Notes under the pieces: model-generated
The model's database searches: none
The model's input: the letters and a program-made list of their open reading frames with translations, nothing else
What the model was told of the DNA's origin: nothing
Part shown: positions 43,124 through 54,837 of the stretch, one piece after another
How positions within the stretch are numbered: position 1 is the first letter of the stretch
How the letters are laid out: each line of letters starts with the position of its first letter
DNA from: Trichoplax sp. H2
Taxonomy: Eukaryota; Placozoa; Uniplacotomia; Trichoplacea
Direction of reading: 5' to 3'
NCBI GenBank assembly: GCA_003344405.1
Contig: NOWV01000093.1
Span: forward strand, 124,001 to 188,000
DNA: 64,000 bases
Position numbers and translations under genes: made by a program

Positions 43124-46100
43124 ATGACCGATGATAATCAAGGTTGGTATGATTGAAAATAAAGACTTGCAAAATCGTTAATGGGATTCAGCTACCATGT
43201 AGGATAGTGTTGTTTACTAATAGTACTAAAGACTAAATACAGTAGTAGAAACTGTTCCTATATTTATAGTAAACTGGAAAGTGTGCATAGACTTCATCTA
43301 GTTTTACTACTTTATTTGAAAGACTTGATTTTATGCTATTACGATTGATGTCTCGAGCTTATAACTTTATTGTACAGTTCAAACTCTACTCTGATATTTG
43401 TAGGAAAATTGAGCTTAGCATATACATCGATAGCGGTTGGCGTGGTTATTATAGTCCTTGGGGTACCGCTATGGTGGGTAACTACCGAAGTCTATCGAGC
43501 TCCATTGCCGTACAATAGAATAGCCCAGTTGGCATTTCTACAGGTGATGTTATATAAATATACGCGTACAGTATGTAAATATGTAGCTACGGTCCTTATA
43601 TTAGTAACTAAGACTGTTATATTTAATTAAAGAGTATTATCCAGTAAGCATTGCCTGGTTATAAAATGCACTTTATTTCTCTTCGATAAGCTACGTCAGT
43701 TATAACCAAAAATTTATACCGTAATATTTTATTCATTACTTACTAGTTGTAAATAATGACTTTGTAAGTACAGTGTAATAAAGTTGATACAGCACTTTAG
43801 AACTGTACTATTGCATTTTATACAGTATGTTGTGCTGATGGCTACATTATATATTAGGCAAAAGCTCTTACGATATTGTGAATCAGTCACTACCTGCAGA
43901 GTATAGTAGCTGCAAATTAATTCTATTAGTGCAAATATTATATAATAGATTAGAGCAGACATTAGTACACTTTAAGTATGAATAGCAAATGACAAGCTAA
44001 AGCATACAATTCTATGGTATTATAATGGCTCTATCTCACGGTATCATTATTTGAAAGCTATAGCATTTATAATACTGTCAATTTTTGGTGATTATAATGG
44101 TCCATCATTGCTGCTAATATCGTAAATCATTCTTTAAGTTCTTATTTTAAAGTGTGTACTTATTGCTCCTGTTATTATAGCCGCAAAGTGTTGTACCCGT
44201 TGAAGTAGTATGGCTAACTAAGGGAGAAGGTGTCACGGAAGAGTCCACAAAACTGTCGGAGCTACTGAAAGCTAACTTAAAGTGTAAGTAGGGTCTATAA
44301 CTCCTGTATGATGTCACAGAATACAGCAATCATAAAAATGAAGAATTATTAATTTCTACTAATTATATTGTTATGCTAAATCCACTTATTAACCATTCCA
44401 TCCGTTTTATACAGCGGCCAGTTCTGATAATATGACTATCATAGATTATATTATTACAACGAGAGTGGGTAACGAAATGGAAATGGAAATAGTTAAAGAG
44501 AATTTAATCGCACTAAATGGTCAGTATAGCCAGTATAGTATGTACTGTATGTATGCTAATAGTATTAGTACTCGACCTAGTCAGTTTTTAGTGTAGTATT
44601 TGATAGTTCCAATGTAAAATTGCTGTATTTTTTATCAGTAGAATAGTAATAACCACCCAAATCTCTATTATTGGATATGCTCTTCATATTAACATGTCGA
44701 TTATGTAAACTTAATGGAGCGCCTTTGTGATTCAATTTCTTATCAACCCAGAAAAGAATGAATTTATTTACACGATAACTTATGTATGATATCTATATCT
44801 AAATGAAAGACATTATATACCTGTACATGCCAGGAAAAATTGTAGAATTATTATGGATACGTAAACCAAATTGTAAAATGATGACTATATGATATACCAT
44901 ATTGTTCTGATATAACTATTAGGTTGTGATGTGTTTATATCTATCTCGATTCATTTCTAGAAAATCTCTTTTACTTACTTTAAATTCAGTAATAGGGTAT
45001 GATCATAATCAGTCACTGAATTGTTTTTTTCAATATTGTAGAATTGGATCGTAAACTTGGCGCATTAAATCCGGAATCTCAAGGATTTCGTTTCTATTTG
45101 TTGCGACCCAGTCAAATAAAGTCTCCCATAAATCGCATCTACGTAGGAAGTTACTATTCTACATTCATTGTACTCAACGATGGTAAGTGCCCGTCAGTGT
45201 TGGGAATTTTTATTGCATTTTGTTGGATTGGATTGTTTTTATAAGCTAATTTAAATTATTTTATTAGGTGAAAGATATGAGAGCATTGCAACAAAGATTC
45301 AGCTTGTGGTCAAGGATATTTATGTTAATGAGAAAGTATTAAGGAATACAGTTACATCTATTCTTGGGTTTCGTGAGAAAAAAGTTAGCTTCATTTATTG
45401 ACCTGTAATACTTCCTTATTTATCAAGAACCGTAGTAGTTTATTTCTAATCGCTGAACTTTTAAAAATAGGCCGATGTAGAAAGTATGCGAGCGATCAGA
45501 TCAACGGACTGTAAGACTTCGCACTTCTATACATCTATAGGATGGCCTAGATATAGTTTATTAAATTATGCATATCTTTTTCTTACAGCTTATCAGCTAT
45601 CATTTACTCTTATCAATCCTGAACCACATAATTTAATAGCAAAATGGAAGATAGCGGATGCTATTAGAAGTATAAATTTTCCCAATTGAAATTATGAACA
45701 TAACTTGACGATTATTTTTTATTTTAAACACCTACTTCATATTTTCACAGTTTATTTAGATCCTTTTCTGAAAGCTTTAAAGGATTTTAGTAGTTTTACT
45801 ATTGATTCGCAGGTACACTGTGCTATGTCATGTATTGAATATATTCGAATAAGTTATACTATAAAATATTGACCATGTAGATCCTTTCACGTTTATAGCC
45901 AGCAATGGCATACTTTATCTCGTTCGTAATAGGTGTTATATTACAGTGGGTTATCTATGAGGCCTTCACAGGATTCTGCAACCGGATCGTACTTTCTGAC
46001 TCCGAGATTATTGCCAAGAGTTATCAACTCGATCGAATCAAGATTAGGTTAATTTCTTTGCTGCCGCATAAATGATATCATTGCTGAATATCAAGACATC

Positions 46101-47442
46101 TATTTTTTAATTGATTCTTTAGGTTCTCATGCCACTAATAATCCTGCCGCTAATTTTATATTATACGTACCGGAGACAAAATTTAAAAATTTGCATATAC
46201 GAACGTCAAAAAGTAATAAAGTGTTTACTCGAATACTGTAATACAGTGTTTTAACATCAGGGTAATTACTTTGCATGGCTTTTATAATACTATTTATAGA
46301 TGATAGCCGTATGACCTACTCCTTCATTAGTCCGAGATGGGGAGGTTTCATAATTGAGAGTAAAGCGCACAACGCTTTAAATACTTCGAAAGTTTATGAA
46401 GTTGATTTGAAAGAAGCTATGGACATTTTCGTCGCGCACTTAAAGCTACTACTTGGAATTCCAAAGATTGTAAGCAATCTACGTTCTACCGATTAGATAT
46501 TTTTGGGGGGATAGTAAAGATGGGCAATTAAATAAGTTTTAATTATTGCAAACATTTTTATAGTCGATGTCTGGCGATAAACGATTAGAATTTGGTAAAT
46601 CAGACGTTGGCTTATCAAAATGGGTAATTCTTCGAAATTTTATTCACTTTAATTCATTGGTGCAAATAATTGTATAAAATAATGCTTGCAGGAATACAGT
46701 TGCCTTCTGAGGCGTAGAACTCTCGAAAATGTAGCATCAGCAAATCAGACTCTCACTTCATTAGCAAAACTTTTAGAAGAAATTACTAATATTGTAATAA
46801 GTGATAGGATAAAAGAGTTGGTATGGTTTCTTAAAGAATATATAAAATCTGCCTGTTTATACTCGTAGTCTGTTGTAATTGTTCTGATGAAATTCTTATT
46901 TTTATAGATTAATCTTTCAATTGAAGAATTACACAAGGTTTTCGATTGTTTGTCACCTACCAATCTATTAGAGTAAACTATACGTTCTCTTCTACGATTC
47001 GTTACTGAATTTATTTTGTTTATAGAGTTTAGACTTTATGAAAAGTGGAGATAATGCTAGAGCATTCGCTCATTCAAAAACTGCTGTTACAAATTCAGGT
47101 TAATACCATTGTAGTGATGATTTGTTTTTTATCGGTGCATTTGGTAATATTTTGTGATTTTTCTTCCTATTATAATAGAAAAAGCATTTTTTGATGCGTC
47201 ATTGCTTGAACTATTATATTTCCCTAGTGATCAGAAGTAAGTTAAGTAAATTGATAACCAGAATATTGCTAATTTATTACGGCTGTCTCGATGATTGTAA
47301 CATAAATCTCGTTGTTGTCCGGTATAGGTTTGCCGTTTACGTGCCACTTTTTTTACCAATCAGCTTACCTATCTTACAATCATTGTATCATGCAATTAGA
47401 TTTTTATATAGACAGCGTAAAGATAAACAGAAAAAAGAATGA
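43124..47442 (+). CDS. PIGS: PIG-S, GPI transamidase subunit, 18 exons
   Basis: Subunit of the ER GPI-transamidase complex that attaches GPI anchors to proteins. Exons: 43124-43142, 43404-43543, 44181-44283, 44415-44519, 45042-45182, 45268-45383, 45471-45510, 45589-45669, 45751-45812, 45933-46047, 46123-46212, 46300-46469, 46564-46623, 46692-46820, 46908-46937, 47026-47098, 47179-47236, 47328-47442; phases agree throughout, 548 residues (human 555). Seen: N-terminal membrane helix followed by PLWWVTTEVYRAPLPY; FTLINPEPHN; VLYYSGLSM; LPRVINSIESRLG; FISPRWGG; a late block [46 protein letters not shown] leading into the C-terminal membrane helix. The tail KQKKE fits a KxKxx ER-retrieval signal. 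Exon 1 (six codons, GTTGGT donor) is the least certain part. Convergent with the F-box gene, 215 bases away. Confidence 0.92.
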
Positions 47443-47657
47443 TGTACTGAAATTGCTAGAGAAATTTTGTGCTATACGAGGATGTTGCCATTTTATTTCA
47501 GTTGCAATTGTTATCAAAAACACTTTCGATCATTTATAAACTACAAAACCGATTTAAGATAACATCTCTATTTTGTATGCAAATTATAAGTTGAGTTAAT
47601 GACTTTAATTAAGCAAGTAATAAATTATTTTTGCCATGTTAACCTTATGATAGCTAG

Positions 47658-48599
47658 TTAACGATTGATGATTTGGCTATTTTCTGGCAAGTAACAGTTT
47701 GCAGTTTGAATACACTCTGATGATAATCCACAGTTGATAACTGTTAAATTGGTTAGCGGGATTGCTCGACATAGATTGAGTATAGTAGTTTCGGTAACAG
47801 TCTTGATATGGGAAATATCGACACAACGAATAGTTTTCATTCCAATAATAAGATTAAGTCCTCGATCCGATATGCGATTACAATTGCTAACATCTAATGT
47901 TCGCAATTTCTTCAGATAACGATTAATAGATGCCAACGCTATTTCGCTAACTCTAGGGCATCCACCAATTTTGAATTCTGACAAATCTTTTAAATTTTCA
48001 CATAAAATCTGAATGCCACTATTGGTTATGCGGTAACAGTGTGACAGATTTAATTGGCGTAGAGATTTTATCCTAGCGATGTTACATAATTCTTTATTAT
48101 CTATGCGCGAACAATTAGATAAATTTAATTCTTCTAGCAAGGGTAGGAAGTTTTCTTTAGATAGTTGTGAAAACCAGTTAGCTGGTAATGCACTATGAGC
48201 TAAATCGAGTGATACTAGAGTTCGAGGTAATTGAATTGCACGTAAACTTTTGAGGTCGCAATGTAACAAATCCAGTTGTTGTAATCCAGGCGAAACAGAG
48301 TTTAAGTGATGGAAGATAGCATCAGATACAACTTCTTTTTCGGACTTGAGCGACGGTTTTATATGTAGAACCTTCAAGTTTTCATCGAATCGAGCTCGAA
48401 TTAACTTCCATAATTTACGTTTACTTAGTTTACAATCATCTAAATAGACCGAAGTCCAAAGAAATCGATCGTACGATATACGCTTCCATTGCTTGTTCAC
48501 TTTGGCTGCTCGAGCCAAACTATGGATATCTAAAAGTGTAAATATGTACAAGATAATACTTTCAGGTAAAGAAGAGAAGTGTAATCGATTAAGATCCAT
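47658..48599 (-). CDS. FBXL12: F-box/LRR protein, FBXL12-like, single exon
   Basis: Probable substrate receptor of an SCF (SKP1-CUL1-F-box) ubiquitin ligase. One uninterrupted frame of 313 residues (human FBXL12 about 326). Seen: N-terminal F-box at about residues 11-53 (LPESIILYIFTLLDIHSLAR then VNKQWKRISYDRFLW), a linker with KLWKLIRARF, then leucine-rich repeats of the cysteine-containing type (LEELNLSNCSRIDNKELCNI, LRQLNLSHCYRITNSGI, LRTLDVSNCNRISDRGL). The order F-box, WxLIR-type linker and LRRs resembles FBXL12 more than other FBXLs; the symbol is my best guess. It is intronless in a neighbourhood of intron-rich genes, which may mean an old retrocopy. It lies between PIGS and PIGL, convergent with the former. 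Confidence 0.85.
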   Translation of the reverse strand: MDLNRLHFSSLPESIILYIFTLLDIHSLARAAKVNKQWKRISYDRFLWTSVYLDDCKLSKRKLWKLIRARFDENLKVLHIKPSLKSEKEVVSDAIFHHLNSVSPGLQQLDLLHCDLKSLRAIQLPRTLVSLDLAHSALPANWFSQLSKENFLPLLEELNLSNCSRIDNKELCNIARIKSLRQLNLSHCYRITNSGIQILCENLKDLSEFKIGGCPRVSEIALASINRYLKKLRTLDVSNCNRISDRGLNLIIGMKTIRCVDISHIKTVTETTILNLCRAIPLTNLTVINCGLSSECIQTANCYLPENSQIINR

Positions 48600-50888
48600 A
48601 TATGCGTTAAGTTTAGGTTGAAAGATAAGGGGTAGCTCTACGAGTATTTCACCCCTTTGCAGGGCTGCAGATTTTGTAGTGATGACTGGATAATTCCTCC
48701 ACCTGCAATAATTTGATGGCTAACCAAGTTTGTAGAATCTGGAATGAAGTAATCAACTATACTAGAGCATCTAATGTGATAATATTATAAAAAAAACATG
48801 CAAAAGATTCCATATTTTGGGTTTTTCTCGGCATAAACAAATCTCCAAGTCTGCATTTGATTGCTATATATCTACACTACAGTATAATTGCCCGACGTGG
48901 TATGGTCTCGATGACAACAAGAAGCCTCCGGCTGCCCGAGCAAGTCAAGGCAGGTCACAATCACTGGGGATAAGGACGCAAAGCTCAGCGTTGTCTATAG
49001 AAGGGAGTAGAGTGATTATTTATTGGTCATTTTAACTGCAGCGTAGCTCTACAATCGTACGCTATACTATAAGCGATTGTCATTCAAGTCTTCTTATATT
49101 AAAGCGCACGATGGTTCCAGTAGTACACCCAGTACAGTATTCTAAAACGACAAGAAAAATGCACAGTGTTGGCATAGTGAACTGTTTACTCTTTTGTACA
49201 TACGCAATCCAGCAGCTCCTTTGCATAGCAATCGTAGCCAGTATAGTCTATATTCTCAGATATACGTTCCAGTTGAAATGACGAGCAAAAATACAGTCGT
49301 CTGCTTGCATATTTTGAGTATACCGAAGGACGACTGTTTCCTGTCAACGTGGAGTACATGTTAAAGGTATGCGCACCTTTCTTTGCACTCAACGGCCACT
49401 TTCCATCACTCGTTCAGCAGTGCAGTGCTGTACAGTATTTAGGTAAACCATATGAGTTATGCGTTAGGTCATGGACTCCTAGACAAGTACTACTGTAGTT
49501 GTTTTCTTTTCTGGAAGTCCATGGTTAGGTCCTGGGCTACTCGATTATCTAGCTCCCCTCTTGCCTCGAGTGCATTTCCCCCATGATGTCAACATGACAA
49601 AATTATACGTCCCTGATTGCATGCTAGAATAAAGAAGAAGGAAGTTGCAAATAGTCCATGGCATAGTCTACTGGAAGAAGACCTTCTCGTAGTCCATGTC
49701 CGTGGTCATAAACTACTGTATACAAATGTCCATAACGAGTTAATCACCTCCATTGGCTCCATAACAGATTAACCGATTGAAGAAGTAGTATCAATGATGT
49801 AGTACAGTACTTTGCTTCCTGTACTGTAGGTAGTGCACAGTACTGTACACTGTACACTGTGGAGTGTTGCCTCATCACGTGTGTATCGGGACCGATGCTT
49901 CATACAATCCTATTGTTGATTGGGACCGTTTGGAGGAACTGGTGCGTCTTATTGGTCTCTAGTGTGCTACTCATTCACCTCCTTGCTGCTTGATTGATTG
50001 ATGATTGTCTGTAATCGACATCATGGTATCCTTAATTACTGTCAATAACATTGATAAATAATGTATTAGCAAATCATATTATCATTTCAATTATACATGC
50101 ACAAGGAGTACAAGTAGGACAATCATGAGTTTTACACGTAGCCAATGTTGACGCTAGCATGGAGCTCGTAGACTTTATTCCTAATGAGCAGAGCCTTTTA
50201 ATTAGCAAGACGAAATTAAGTTGAAGTGGAAATTTGAAAGATCGAAGCAGGTAATTTTTACATGCAATGGTGTTAGATTAAACAATAATATAGAGGGCCA
50301 GCGATATTACTTTGGATGTAGGAGAGAGATATACTGTACTGTAGGTTACTTTTTATTTATTAGCATCAATACATTAAGTGTTTCACTACCGTAAATCTCA
50401 TGATTATTTTACTTAAAGTCCTTGATCCAAAATTAAAATAACATCACCAGAGTGCTTGATCTCATTTACTTTAGCCCTTATTCAGCTAATAAAGTGCTGT
50501 TGATCAATTGAACGCGTACAATATACTCGATCCTACACTCTATATGTGCTTGGCAAAATGTTATAGCAGAGGAGGAGGAATGGCTCGAGTAGAGCATGCA
50601 GAATTAAAAAAAAATTTTTAATTTTGATTATGTCAATCGGTGAACAATGAGGAACATCTATACATAAACAAATTGTTCAGAATAGTATTGCATTGTAGAT
50701 ATCCTGATTAATTGGAGCATCGTACAATGCTATCTATTTTAAATGAAATAATTTAACAAATTGAAATGAAAACAGTGAGATAACTACTGCAAATTAAGTC
50801 ACTGTAGGTCGGTTTACAATTTATATTAATTTATAAATAAATAAAATATCTTATCGTCTTATATCTTATAGCACACAGTATAGACGCT
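48600..50888. other. Divergent intergenic region, F-box gene / PIGL
   Basis: No gene supported. Contains CAGTA/TACTG motifs at about 49110-49140 and 49420-49435, and a denser palindromic cluster at 49800-49860 (gtagtacagtac, gtactgtag, cagtactgtacactgtacac). Two ATG-led short frames (around 50160 and 48817-49035) lack support. Confidence 0.5.
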
Positions 50889-52608
50889 ATGGATGGCAAT
50901 ATTTCTTACGGATTGTACACCTTCATCGTAAAGATCGCGTCGACATCGGTGTTTCAAGTTTCATTGCTTATAGTTGTTGTAATGATGTTAGCTTATCATT
51001 CCACAAATTTGAATGATTGGTGTACAGTTGTAGCTCAAAAGAATGTATTATTGGTAATAGCACATCCAGATGATGAATGCATGTTTTTCTCACCATGCGC
51101 TCAGGCTATGGCAAAGTATGCTGAAAATGTATACCTGCTTTGTATATCTGACGGTAGGATACTTTCCTTGCTAATTATGCTGCTATTGAACTAAACCAAC
51201 AATGTTGAAAAGTCTTATTGAAATGATGTTGGCATTAGGAGATTATCATGGAATGGGAAAGATCCGCCCAAAGGAACTTATTAAAAGTTGCAAATTTTTA
51301 GGAATAGACCGTATTGAAATCATTTTTAATAAGTAGGGATCGAAAGATTTATTATTTTAGTACAGAAATTTATCTCAAATAAGGTTAAGAGTAATGCTCT
51401 GGCCCGTCGTAGGATTGATCATTATTAATGTAGCTATTCTTGATTATGTTGCAGATTTCTACAAGATGATCCAAACGCAAACTGGGATAAAAAATTGTTG
51501 AAAAAAATTTTTCGTGATAGAATTTGTCAGCATCGAATAAATGTGGTTAGTCTAGAATAAGATACTAGTGCATTAATCATAGCGAGAATAGGATAGATGT
51601 TAAAAAATTATTATACGTAGTTGTGTCATAGTATATTACTTTATTTGTATAAATAGCAGGATGATGCTAAGCTTCTATTTTCATCAATTCTTTTATGAAT
51701 GCATAGTAGTAATATAAACTAGATGTAAAATATTCTATGGCGATTATTTGACTTGCAATAGTACACTCACTAATCCTTCACAAGTACACTAGCATAAAGT
51801 TAAGACTAGACTTTTTTAACACTTACTGAGTTTGTGTATTGTTTGTAGATTGTTACCTTTGATGAATATGGCGTTTCTGGTCATGCGAATCATATTTCAC
51901 TTTATCATGCTCTAAAGTAGGTGCTACTGTAATCTACTAGTCTTATAATTTAGATGGTCTTAGCGGCATACAAGATTTTAACGTTCAATCGTACTAACCA
52001 TATAGATATATGCATTTATTATCTGCTTTTTTAAGTGAACTAATCCACGAAGAGAGTGATGACTGTATAGCACAGATAGAGGCTTTTGCTCTGAAAAGCG
52101 TCAATGTTATTCGCAAATATATTGGTATTATGGACATTATTTGGACGATATTACTAAAGTTAGTTTTCTTTCACGATAAATATTTACTAGCTACCAGCTT
52201 ATACAATTATTTTGTTATTGATCTATTTTACTCCAGTTTCCTGGTATACTAGCAGAAACTAATTTTGTACTATTGCCAACTTTTATATTCAATATTACAG
52301 AGGAAATAGTTATGTGTGCATAAATTCTTTCGGAGGTTGCATCGCCTCACAAGTAAGTTAGGGCTGATAACATTGCTCGAAATTTTCATGTTAGCATTTA
52401 AATGTATTGTACATCTTTATTAGTTTCATGACAACAAAACAAAATGCGGCAAATTTGATTTATTTTATCTTTAAGACTATATTTTATATCGTTTTGAATT
52501 CAATAGTTAGCGATGCGAGCACATGCTAGTCAATTTGTTTGGTTCCGACGATTGTACGTTATCTTCTCAAGGTATATGTTGATTAACACATTGGAGAGAA
52601 TTGGATAA
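50889..52608 (+). CDS. PIGL: PIG-L, GlcNAc-PI de-N-acetylase, 7 exons
   Basis: ER enzyme of the second step of GPI-anchor synthesis: removes acetate from N-acetylglucosaminyl-phosphatidylinositol. Exons 50889-51153, 51239-51332, 51455-51545, 51849-51916, 52006-52158, 52301-52352, 52507-52608; phases agree, 274 residues (human 252). Seen: one membrane helix (about residues 17-36), the zinc-site motif H59-P-D-D62-E in [15 protein letters not shown], then [39 protein letters not shown] containing the second metal-binding Hx[15 protein letters not shown], and a C-terminus [18 protein letters not shown] as in human PIGL. Metal ligands are all present, so it should be active. Convergent with YDJC; PIGS, a later-acting GPI gene, is 3.4 kb upstream on the same strand. 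Confidence 0.93.
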
Positions 52609-53478
52609 TACTTAGATTTCTGTATGGCTCATCCACTCTAGCAACAGTTGGACGTTGTCTGTTCATGTGAAATAGCGTGGTCAATCCATTTATAGTCATT
52701 GTCCAACACTGGTTATACAGTATATCAGTTAATTGTATAAATAGAGTACAAGATTAAGAAAAATTATCTTCTCCGACATATAAATCTGAATAATAACTCT
52801 ATCTGTATAGTTATTATCTAAGATATGATCATGGATCTATTGCATTTAAATGAAACTCTCATTTAATATACTTCTTAATAAATAAATAAGATGTTGATTT
52901 TGTAAGATGAATTGTCTATTGTATGTGGATGTATGGTCTTATTGCATTCCTCATACAGAGAGCAATTTTAAGCTTTCACTGACTTGAACAAAGTAATCCA
53001 GCCAATGTAATGAATGATATTACGAGTTATAGTCAAGTGAATTATAGGAATGTGAATGGTTGATAAGTAAAAGTTATAGTCTGGGTGAACGTACATGATT
53101 GATAATTAAAATAAATAAAATAACAAGATAATAGTATGAGATAAAATCATGTAAAATACATGAATGTTGTAAAAGACTGACGGTTACATAATTTGATGGT
53201 CTAGTTAAAAGTAAATAAGTTACATCAATGTGGAGATTAACCATTAAATAATGGATAGATAATCAATATGGGTTACAATCAAGTGCAATACATTAGTTTG
53301 AATGAATGATAATTATATCAAGTTAAGTTAACGTTTATATTACGCAATATGCAACGCAATAATTTCAAAATAGTGACATTAGGTAAGATAAAGAAGTAAT
53401 ACTTTTAGATAAGATGATTTAAGTCTATGCGAATCGTACCGTAGAATTAGATTAAGAATAAGCAAAGTAATGGTTGAC
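52609..53478. other. 3'-3' intergenic region
   Basis: Between the convergent PIGL and YDJC genes. AT-rich, with an AATAAA-type run near 52877-52888 that could serve PIGL. No coding feature seen. Confidence 0.5.
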
Positions 53479-54837
53479 TCAAGGTTGTAAAGTTTTATAG
53501 CTAACAAAGTCGCATTTCCGTAGTAGCAATGCACGTAGAGTCCTATCCTTCATTATTTCCATCTCGTGCTCTCTTGCAGGGGACTTCGAAAAGCTGTCTG
53601 GTGGTTGCCCGCAGCCACCATCACCTTTACATGGATATCCAGGATGAACCATTAATTCGCATGTAACAGAGTCATTGTTCACTGAATGATTTGCTTTTTC
53701 GTTTATAATTTGATCGATCCAATCTATTATTCTCTGCTTCGTTAAATTTATCCCCATCAGGCTTAAACCTCCAAAGTAATTAGTATACCTATAATACAAA
53801 AGTTAGAAAAATATCAAAAGTAAATGATATGTAAATTACGCCATTCTACACGTCATTAAGATCTCTTGAAGAAATTCATTGCATCACTTCTAAACTCGTT
53901 TTACTATTAGGTTCCATAATTTAAATTGGTTGACATACTTTACTCCGTAGTTCTCGAACACACTTTTAGAACTGATGGCTTCATGAACGACAGAGGTATA
54001 GAATGTAATTTGAGCTTCTGTTAGCCAGTTACATGACTCAAGATTTTTTTCGACGGGCATACGAGTCCACCTAATATCGAATTTGCTAATAACTGAGGCG
54101 AATACATTATTTATACCAGGTAAAACATGGCAGTGCTGATGTCCGTCGACATGGGTTGGTAGTTGTTTGGCATGATTGATAAACCATACAACCTGAGCCT
54201 CAATTTCATGCTCAACCTATGGCAAGCACAAGAAAAAATTAAAACCACCACCTAAATAACTTTTACGTATTTATTAGTTTAAGATACAGGCCAACTTGAG
54301 ATACGACGTATACTATTTCATATTGTAGATACAGTATGGTATCAAGGTATCAATCAATGTATCAGTTTCATACACTGTACGAGTATGTTGTTATAATTCA
54401 GTGACTATAATTGAATCGTTTTAATATCACCGACATACCTCAGCTAAGGAAATATCGCCGCTTGTTAAACGTTCTCTAAATCCAAACTTGCCCCAGAATA
54501 AGTTATCATGATCCGTTAACGTTTTGTAATTATAATCATTGACTGGTTTTCCTTCAGTTAAATTAGCATGCAATCCTATGGGGATTGCATGTTTCCGACA
54601 TGCTTTGATTGCATATTGAGCAGATTGACCATTCACTAATAGTGATGTGCTCGTTATCATTCCCTGCAAGAAACTTTCGATTATTCCACAATCTCTAGGT
54701 ATGCAGTATCCAAGATCATCCCCATTGACAATAAGCTTGACAGGTTTGTTTGTCATGTGGCTGCTATGACCATGATCGTTCTGTAAGTTATTGTGTGTAC
54801 CTGTAGCAGGGCCATAGTCACTGCGATGATCAGCCAT
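53479..54837 (-). CDS. YDJC: YDJC / ChbG-type carbohydrate deacetylase, 3 exons
   Basis: Metal-dependent deacetylase of the YdjC/ChbG family; bacterial relatives deacetylate N-acetylated chito-oligosaccharides, the animal substrate is unsettled. Exons 54837-54439, 54216-53939, 53788-53479; phases 0 and 2, 328 residues (human about 323). Seen: KLIVNGDDLGYC with the catalytic/metal Asp pair, GLHANLTEGKPV, THVDGHQHCHVLP carrying His metal ligands, RWTRMPVEKN, YFGGLSLMGINLT and MVHPGYPC near the end, all conserved in the family. The frame is open a little further upstream with a GTG, but the ATG at 54837 is the first methionine. The N-terminal ~30 residues are hydrophilic and Asn/His-rich. Confidence 0.9.

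Noticed and set aside
45881-45946. PIGS reading in which a small exon (45881-45932) is followed by a 14-base intron
   Set aside because: A 14-base intron is not credible. Starting the exon at 45933 directly after TAG gives VLYYSGLSM, which matches the family and keeps phase.
49880-49965. Short frame reading YNPIVDWDRLEELVRLIGL before a stop
   Set aside because: Looks protein-like but is only about 30 codons, has no splice-linked partner and resembles no family I know.
50160-50222. ATG-led frame MELVDFIPNEQSLLISK as a possible upstream exon of PIGL
   Set aside because: It ends in a stop after 21 codons, and PIGL already has a complete start with a membrane helix at 50889.
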